DNA of 64,000 nucleotides from Pisolithus tinctorius (taxonomy: Eukaryota > Basidiomycota > Agaricomycetes > Boletales > Pisolithaceae), in contig JANFAH010000041.1 in NCBI GenBank assembly GCA_024663395.1, forward strand, positions 372,001 through 436,000, written 5' to 3'. Position numbers and translations under genes: made by a program. The notes beneath the pieces were generated by a model. It saw only the letters and a list, made by a program, of their open reading frames with translations, did not search any database and was not told the DNA's origin. Positions 57,762-64,000 of this stretch are shown here, piece after piece; the stretch's first letter is position 1, and every line of letters starts with the position of its first letter.

Positions 57762-59530
57762 TGTCACACACCAAAGGTGTTTGGTGAGGTGGACATGGAT
57801 ACTGCTGATGAATGGAGATGAAGACTATAGCCCTCATGCATTGAACAACTCCCAGGAATGTTGGCAGTCATCCTTCACACAAGAATGAGTTGTCAATGCC
57901 AATGAAAAAGGAAGGAAGCAAGTTAAGCACTGGTAAAAATTCTCAAGCACCCATGTATGGCATTCCAGTTTTTGACATATCTCCACCATTTCTACAGATA
58001 CCAACACCATTCCCACACCTGCTTATAGCACTCAGCCATGCAATCCTACCTTCCAAAATTGGAAAGGATCTGTGCACTCCACACATTTCTACAGCACTCC
58101 CTCCAAAAGATGCTCATTTCACTAATTCTTCTGATATGGCCACCTCCACATCAGTCATTTCACTTGTCCCCTTTGCTAGGGACCATGGCTACATATATCT
58201 ACCAGGAGTTCCTACCAGCTTCTGTCCTGAAGTGTCCTGGTACATCCCATCCTCATCTGCCCCCTCTCAGCCCATCCAGCTTGGACAGTGCATTCTATTT
58301 GTCAGTATGACCTCTAGGAGGACATTCTTTGGTTGCCTCAGGTCTGTTGTTCAGTTAGAGAGGTCTTATGTGGTCATTTCAGTCTCTCCAGTCCAGGAAG
58401 CATATGGATCCTTCCTCCCTGCTCCCTGCAATGTCTTTATACCAATCTCATCCATCATTCTTCCAAAATCATGACAGCTACAGTACAATCTACTGTTCTC
58501 CACTCTCCCTGATCACATCCATGATGAGTATGACACACATCTTGCCTCCCTGTTGCAAGACAGCAGAAGATGCTCTCCCTTTGTCCTCTCTTCCAACAGA
58601 GCCTCATTCATGAAGCTTTTATTTGCTTCACTGAGAGGACAGTTTGGGGGGGAAAGTTGCAATCCCCTATGCTCCTGTCACCCAACAGACCCCCAAATCT
58701 TGACCCTGTTGACATCTGACTCACCCTGTCCACTTTTGGATGTACTGTATTGGCATCAGATTGGCACTGCCTCTCTGTCATTCCACTTTGGCCTAGAAGA
58801 GATCTCTTCAAGATGTAACATGCACAACCTCCCCCTAATGTGATTCCAGTGCACTTTCCTAGTTCCTGACATTACTTGACTCATACCTTGACATTCTGAC
58901 TGCTTTGCTTACTGATTCTTCACTTTTTGGCTTACTTATCCTTACCAATGCTCACCAATGCTTTCTAAGATGATTACCCACTGCTTACATTCCTTACTTA
59001 TCAGTTACCAATCACTTACCAAGTGTTTGCACCTTGTTTTCCATAGGCAATGCCCCTGTAGTGTATATAAATCACTGTACTTAGATAGCTATAAAAAAAA
59101 GACATCATAGAGCCTGTCTTGCTCCCATTTTCATCATCACTCAGTAATTCATTCATCAGCTTTGATAGTTGAGACTTTATTGAGGGTCTAACTATCACCT
59201 ACTTCACTTATCATTGATTATCATCAATATACTTCACTCCAAGTACTCCCTGAGCTTGGTACAGCTCAGAACATTGAATTAAGTCATCATCTATCCTTCT
59301 GTAGGCTGACAGCAGTCTACTCCATTGTAATCTCTCACATTCCTGCTCCTTCTTCATCAGGAGCACCCCCAACCCTCAGCACTTGTCTTTGAGTGCTGTA
59401 GCTCACAAAACCCCACCCAGATAACAGGTTCCACCATCTAGGTACTGCATAGGCACACCACCACTCACTCTTATTGTCTTTTGTGTTGGTTTTGGTTGGT
59501 TTTCACCACTGAACCACACTTTGACTCACA
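57762..59530 (+). mobile_element. 1.86 kb TG...CA LTR-like element, copy 3 (CpG-decayed)
   Basis: About 1769 bp in sense orientation: starts TGTCACACACCAAAGGTGT, TATATAAA at 59064-59071, ends TTTGACTCACA. No target duplication is visible (GCAG against GTGT). Strongly CpG-depleted, so the oldest of the three. Confidence 0.75.
57953..58474 (+). CDS. Conserved ORF inside 1.86 kb element, copy 3
   Basis: Starts at the ATG of MYGIPVFDISPPF and runs without a break through MATSTSVISLVPFARDHGY and AYGSFLPAPCNVFIP, so it joins the two halves that are out of frame in copies 1 and 2. It ends at TGA 58472, where copies 1 and 2 read CGA; the homology continues (QLQYNL...) for another 60 or so codons. 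Function unknown. Retained similarity over 100 residues in such a decayed copy is notable. Confidence 0.55.
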   Translation: MYGIPVFDISPPFLQIPTPFPHLLIALSHAILPSKIGKDLCTPHISTALPPKDAHFTNSSDMATSTSVISLVPFARDHGYIYLPGVPTSFCPEVSWYIPSSSAPSQPIQLGQCILFVSMTSRRTFFGCLRSVVQLERSYVVISVSPVQEAYGSFLPAPCNVFIPISSIILPKS

Positions 59531-59879
59531 GTGTTCACACAGAAACAGATTGCAATGGATTTCTGAACCACCATATTCACCCTACTGTGGACAAAAACCA
59601 GCCTATCAGGTGAAGAAGTCTAATGGGCATAACAGAATGGTACTTCAGGCCCACAAGCAGCCTTTGAAGCTCATCTATGAACAAACTCCCCTCCTATTGA
59701 TGGCCCCCTGTTCACATACAAGGAGAGCCACAAACACAAACCACTCACATGCTCCACATTCCTGCAACAGTTGAAGTCAGTGGCCAAAGCAGTGGGCTAT
59801 GAAGCAATCCATGGGCACAGCATCAGAATTGGGGCCATGCTAGAATACCTACTCAGAAGTGTGCCCTTTGACACCATGA

Positions 59880-60493
59880 GTGAACCTCCTCCAAACTTGA
59901 CTGTACCTTTGACCTCTCTGGAAATAAGCCCTTCACCATTCTTTTTCCACACATACTCTTGTCCATCTGACCCAATCCTGTTGATTTTGGTCTCATCTGA
60001 CCATATAACTCTGTTCCAGTCCCCCACAGTCCAATGCTGATACTTAAGAGCAAAGGCTACCCTCTTCTTCTTGTGACCAGTAGAAAGCAATGGCTTTTTC
60101 TTCTTCACCACAGCCTTCAATGAGGCTTCTTTGAGGGTATTTCTCACTGCCTGAGAAGAAACAGGACTATCAACAATAGAGTTGATGAAAATGAGTGGCT
60201 TGAACAGCATTTTGGCCTTGCCAGTAAGGATTTGCTGAACAATAGCTTTCTTGTTGGTAGAGGAAAGCTTGGAAGGGTGACCACCATGAAGCCTAGACCT
60301 CTCTGGTTGGATTTCATGAAGAACCTGAAGGGTGACCACCATGAAGCCTAGACCTCTCTGGTTGGATTTCATGAAGAACCTGGAATACTGTAGACTTCCC
60401 TAGACCAGTCTGTGAGGCAATCTTCCTAGTGGACAGGCCAAGAGAGGCAAGAGAGATGATGTTTTGTCTTTGAGAAGTGGAAATGGACTTCAT
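59880..60493 (-). pseudogene. Tc1/mariner transposase relic
   Basis: Minus-strand ATG at 60493. The HTH region contains LGLSTRKIASQTGLGKSTVF; then ERSRLHGGHPSKL, a basic KKKKPLLSTGHKKKRVAFA linker, and the start of the DDE domain: HWTVGDWNRVIWSDETKINR (first catalytic Asp) and VWKKNGEGL...GGGSLMV. It is truncated before the second Asp and joined to the recombinase relic. A perfect 55-bp tandem duplication (60273-60327 and 60328-60382) shifts the frame after the HTH. Confidence 0.85.
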
Positions 60494-60625
60494 GGTGATG
60501 ATGAGAAAATGAACAGAGGGTGGTGGGGTTTATATATGTTGGATCATACTCATTATATAAAGGTAACATAATAGAACCCTTGATGGATGTATGTAACAAT
60601 ATAACAGCATGCCAGGGTCAATATA

Positions 60626-60825
60626 TATAATCAAAACTTTAAGTCAAAAAACTGTCTGCATGACATGTCATTTTCAAATGGCTGCTATTCTATCAATTCC
60701 TATCCAAATCACTTGATTCATGGACCAATAGAAAGCCAAGAGTAAGTACCTTATTTCATACACTCATGGCTTAGGGCTGGGGTTAGGGGTTATTGCATTT
60801 AGTCATAACTAATGTAAAACATACA
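60626..60825. repeat. Terminal repeat of the Tc1 relic, shared with 22769-24344
   Basis: Nearly identical to 24115-24313, the right arm of the palindromic element (ATGGCTGCTATTCTATCAAT, TTAGTCATAACTAATGTAAA), lacking the last 30 bp with the TA end. It lies upstream of the transposase start. Confidence 0.85.
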
Positions 60826-61804
60826 CTGTACTTGAGTCTTATGTGCTGTTGTTGGCAACAGTCCAACTAGCAAGATTGCTGTCAAAGTTCAGCTTCTATG
60901 CATGTCACATTCTCAGCCTTGGCATGTGTTTGGTTGCTGCAAGTGCCAGCAATGGCCTCTGAGTCAATACCACTCATTGTACTATACATAGCAAATAGTG
61001 ATGTCATGTGACTCCACTGTCACCAGATTTGGCTTCTATATACTAAATACTAAATTTTCATTTGACATTCTCATAATTGCAGTGTTGAGCCAAGCAAGCA
61101 CTCACTCATGCCATTGGCTGAGCAGTAGTGGTGGCTACTCTTGGGACTTCACAGCAAATGTATTGTAGTAGCACTACTGGATCATTTACTACATGTAGCT
61201 ATTTATTGAAACCAGAAATCAGCCCAGTGCTGACTGACCACTCCATAAATAGTACTATGTAACATTCCAGAAGAGGTGTCTGAAGTACAGGTAAACAGGT
61301 GTGATAATCATGACAGCTGTGATGTTGTTCATGTCACAATTAAGGTTGTGTCAAGATTATCATAGATCCCACTATGTGACAGTGTCTACCTGTCCAAAAT
61401 CAAGATCTGTGCATCCAAGTATCCAGATTGACACAGTCTCTTGCTCCTCTCCTCCTGCCATGCAGTGTCTCCCTCACAGACCATCTTTGCACTGTCCAAG
61501 TCTCTGGCCCCACTGCATCTCAGCAAAATTTTTGGTATGTTGTCATCCTCTAGATCACAAGGTCTGGATAATACTCACATAATGCACTAGCATGACATCA
61601 TGAAATCATCTCTCCCTCAAGATTGTTGCATGTCACACTCTCATTCAGCACCTCTCATGCCTCTCCCTGTCTAAACACAATAGGTACATTGTTCCTGTGA
61701 TGCCACATCTCCCTTCAAAATAACAAAAAAGATATGATATGTTGTTGCACCACTCACAGCATCTTTATAACACTCACATCACACACTAGGATGCTGCAAG
61801 TTGT
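60826..61804. other. Decayed intergenic sequence
   Basis: CpG-poor; no gene or clear repeat end seen. Confidence 0.3.
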
Positions 61805-62340
61805 TATGCCTGAGCCAAGTGACTTTGTCAAATGGACTAGGCACAAATGGCAAGGGTGGGAGTCTATGGGCTGAACTTGTCATAACCCCTATGGCTCAGC
61901 ACTGTTAACAAAGTCCCAGAAGATCTTGTCCACTGGTGAGTTCTTCTAAGATCACATGGGGAGAAGATGAGGGAAGAAGTTAAAGACTCAAGCTGAGTTG
62001 CAAGCTATCAAAAAACTGAGGATACAGAGTATGGTATGGCTGTATAAATACCTCCAGGACAAGAGTACCATGCAGGTCACGCCAAGGTGATGGTAAGTAT
62101 CTGCAGCAGTAAACAATGAAATAAGAAAGAGTCATATGGTGTCATATGGTGGGGTAGGCAGGGGAATGAAGGCTATACTGGCTGTGCAATCAATGTGCAG
62201 TGAGGAGCCTGACACCAGAGCAAGAAAATGACAAGTAAGTAATAAATATGAGTCAGAGAGAAAATGAAATATGTCCATCAATGATGGGCAGTGGAATGAG
62301 TCATGGTGACAATGGTGTGCACAGCATCAGTAGGTATTGG
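61805..62340 (+). repeat. Dispersed repeat, second copy of 43015-43560
   Basis: Shares GACTTTGTCAAATGGACTAG, GGCTGAACTT(A/G)T, TAACCCCTATGG and ACAGAGTA with the copy at 43 kb, in the same orientation, with moderate divergence. Confidence 0.6.
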
Positions 62341-62755
62341 AAATACCTCCACCACTGGAGATCCAAGGGCTTGAGGAGCCAGAACTCCAAGGACAACCAC
62401 AGCAAGGACAAATGATGTGATGAGGCACATGACACACATGACTTTGGTTTGATGAAAAAGGAAGGACCCTTGATGAGGTCATAACACCAGTGTTCTCAGT
62501 CTCTATTGGGCATTGTCCAGTGTCCCTGTACCACCACTGAGGTGGATGATGAAGGCTGACCATCCCATTGTAAGTGGTGTCACTGGGATAACCATCACTC
62601 AACAAACCATTGATAATGGGAGCCTCTGGCAGATACAGGGGCACAAAATGACCTGCTGCTGACATCTCCAAAGGCAGTGAGCTGGGCAACAAGGACAGTG
62701 TTGATGATGGAATGCTTTCAGGGCATATCTTGCCAAGGGCAATACAGACTTTGCC

Positions 62756-63067
62756 ATGAATGAGATTACCATGCTCCTTCAAATCCTTCAAGATGCCACA
62801 TCAATGGCTACCTCTGATAATGCCAGTGTGAAAATGGTGTTGTCTGCACTGCAAAGAATGGACAGGGTCCCACAGTCTCATACCCTGACAAACATGATTG
62901 ACCAAATCTTCCAAACAGGGGTGGACAGTAAATGCAGTGATACACTGAAGTTTTGGGCTTTGTCTAACTATGGCCTATGCCTAACTGAATTGACTGATGA
63001 TGTATATGGGTTGGCATTGCTGGAAGACATGGATCATAAGTACAGAGCCTCAGGGAGCAGTGCTTAG
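62756..63067 (+). CDS. Unrecognised 103-codon open frame
   Basis: Helical-looking, containing LLQILQDATSMATSDNASVK and TLTNMIDQIFQTGVDSK. It starts at an internal Met of a possibly longer spliced gene. No domain recognised; weak support. Confidence 0.25.
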   Translation: MNEITMLLQILQDATSMATSDNASVKMVLSALQRMDRVPQSHTLTNMIDQIFQTGVDSKCSDTLKFWALSNYGLCLTELTDDVYGLALLEDMDHKYRASGSSA

Positions 63068-63713
63068 GATATGCTGGGGTTAGTTAGACTATATTTGTAT
63101 TAGCATCTGACCTTGAGCATAAATGTAATGCCACTTGATCTTATTTTGCAAGAACTGTACAGTTGCTCTGCAGTGGGCTGAAAGGTGTACCATGCTTTCA
63201 CAACCTGTTGATGAGCTGTACATGTGTCATGTGTGTGCAACTCTAGTGTGTGTGTCAAGCATATGCAACCTGTAAGTTTGAGTCCTCATTCATGTTTGTG
63301 CCTGCAGACTTGAATGTGTTTGTACATGCATTCAAAAGATACATTCATACCAATCAAGTCAATACTATGCTTGCAACTTGAGACACTATTATAATCAAAG
63401 ATGCTCTCATTCACATTCAACCAGTAGCTCATCCCCTTCCTCCTCATCCTTGTCCTTGTCCTTGCACTCACACTCTTGCTCACATTCAAGAAAAGTGTGT
63501 CCACATGCCCATTTCAAGCCAAAGTGGTCTATGTGAGGTGGATGCCTGAAGTGGCCAAACATGAAGCAATCTTCCTCAATGGAAATCACCACCATGAGGT
63601 GATGAAGCTCTTGACTGTCCAATGGACCCATATGCAGTATAAAAAGGGAGTTCAGTTGACCAAGAGCATCTATGGTGTACAGCATAAGGACAAGTTGGAA
63701 GAAAGGGGGTCAT
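63068..63713. other. CpG-poor sequence with an unrecognised frame
   Basis: 63476-63713 is open (VVYVRWMPEVAKHEAIFL) up to the LTR; no family recognised. The purine run GAAAGGGGGTCAT directly before the LTR resembles a polypurine tract, so this could be the 3' end of a degraded element. Confidence 0.3.
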
Positions 63714-64000
63714 TGTCATGACCATGACACCAGCGTAAGCCCCTAATACCTACTCCGCCCTCCTCCGACATGTTCCCACGTTTCTCCGCCCTCTTCCGAC
63801 GTGTTCCCGCGCTCCTCCGACCCTCCCGACACATCTCCACACCTCTCCAAGGTCCCCTGACCAACTCCGCTCAACTCCGCCCTAAGGTTGGTCACGTGGG
63901 CTGTCGGACTTGCGGCCCTGCATTCTAGATAGGGTTCCGCCCTCGTGTCGGTTTTCTCCATTCTTCCGCTCCTTTGGTATTTACCCTCTTTTCCTCGTTG
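63714..64000 (+). repeat. LTR of the element 2 family (cut by window end)
   Basis: TGTCATGACCATGACACCAG onward matches 10872. It has about one unit fewer of the 30-bp repeat and lacks 11 bp (GTCCATGTTCT) present in the other two. CpG-rich, hence young, next to CpG-poor DNA. Confidence 0.92.

Larger units (their letters stand above)
57320..59880 (+). pseudogene. Tyrosine recombinase-like gene relic, split by copy 3
   Basis: 57320-57761 encodes the N-terminal domain of the DNA breaking-rejoining enzymes seen in Agaricomycetes: RAGLLVYQVFCDNNNIP, ISCLAGTYSGQMIQGYVYGI, then a TGA, then AWHTLNRLPWTLHED. Copy 3 of the 1.86 kb element interrupts it. The catalytic half continues at 59531 with stops, and contains SVAKAVGYEAIHGHSIRIG (the HxxR box) and MLEYLLRSVPFDTM near 59770-59880. 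There it is cut by the Tc1 transposase relic, so the nucleophilic Tyr is missing. CpG loss and TGA codons show long decay. Confidence 0.65.

Noticed and set aside
1..64000. tRNA or rRNA genes
   Set aside because: No cloverleaf with A and B boxes or rRNA-like segment was noticed by eye; a tRNAscan-SE run would settle it.

Overview
The window is fungal and most likely from an Agaricomycete (Basidiomycota) with a transposon-rich genome. The signs are spliceosomal introns of about 42-70 bp, Ty3/gypsy chromovirus retrotransposons, tyrosine-recombinase and Zn2Cys6-like mobile-element ORFs of types I know from mushroom-forming fungi, and strong CpG loss (CG to TG/CA) in all older repeats. I cannot name a species.

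Layout. 1-8608: a Ty3/gypsy chromovirus (element 1; its 5' LTR is cut by the window edge) whose frames are broken almost only by TGA codons. A 1.86 kb TG...CA element (copy 1) sits in its third ORF. 8609-24345: an old, CpG-poor mosaic into which have jumped a full-length Ty3/gypsy element (element 2, 10872-18382, 5-bp target duplication CAAGC, itself carrying a 714-bp solo LTR), copy 2 of the 1.86 kb element (20451-22301, inside a Zn2Cys6-like ORF) and a palindromic Tc1/mariner-type element (22769-24344, TA target). 24350-26095: decayed repeats. 26100-40085: a 14 kb CpG-normal island with four ordinary single-copy genes: EGT1 (ergothioneine synthase, +), a MOB2-type kinase activator (-), the TPR/Mlp1 nuclear-basket nucleoporin (+) and a Ysc84/SYLF lipid-binding protein (-). 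40090-63713: a second CpG desert of dispersed repeats, minisatellites, a tandem pair of related multi-exon hypothetical genes whose introns carry palindromes, a JmjC-like relic, and a tyrosine-recombinase relic split by copy 3 of the 1.86 kb element and truncated against a Tc1 transposase relic. 63714-64000: the start of another LTR of the element 2 family.

The island genes are housekeeping in character and I see no pathway joining them. MOB2 and TPR are divergent and share a 167-bp intergenic region; EGT1/MOB2 and TPR/SYLF are convergent. Exon chains were assembled by hand from frame continuity, GT...AG sites and family conservation, and all four give coding lengths divisible by three.

The most unusual observations are: (i) a set of introns at 47.6-52.7 kb built round near-perfect palindromes whose variants can all be derived by CpG decay from two ancestral palindromes, one of which is present undecayed in the 1.86 kb element; (ii) that 1.86 kb LTR-like element, which carries a conserved ORF of unknown function; (iii) self-priming type primer-binding sites in both Ty3 elements; (iv) a textbook A AAA AAT -1 frameshift site directly before the gag stop of element 2; (v) a zinc-knuckle ORF3 in frame behind the chromodomain of element 1.
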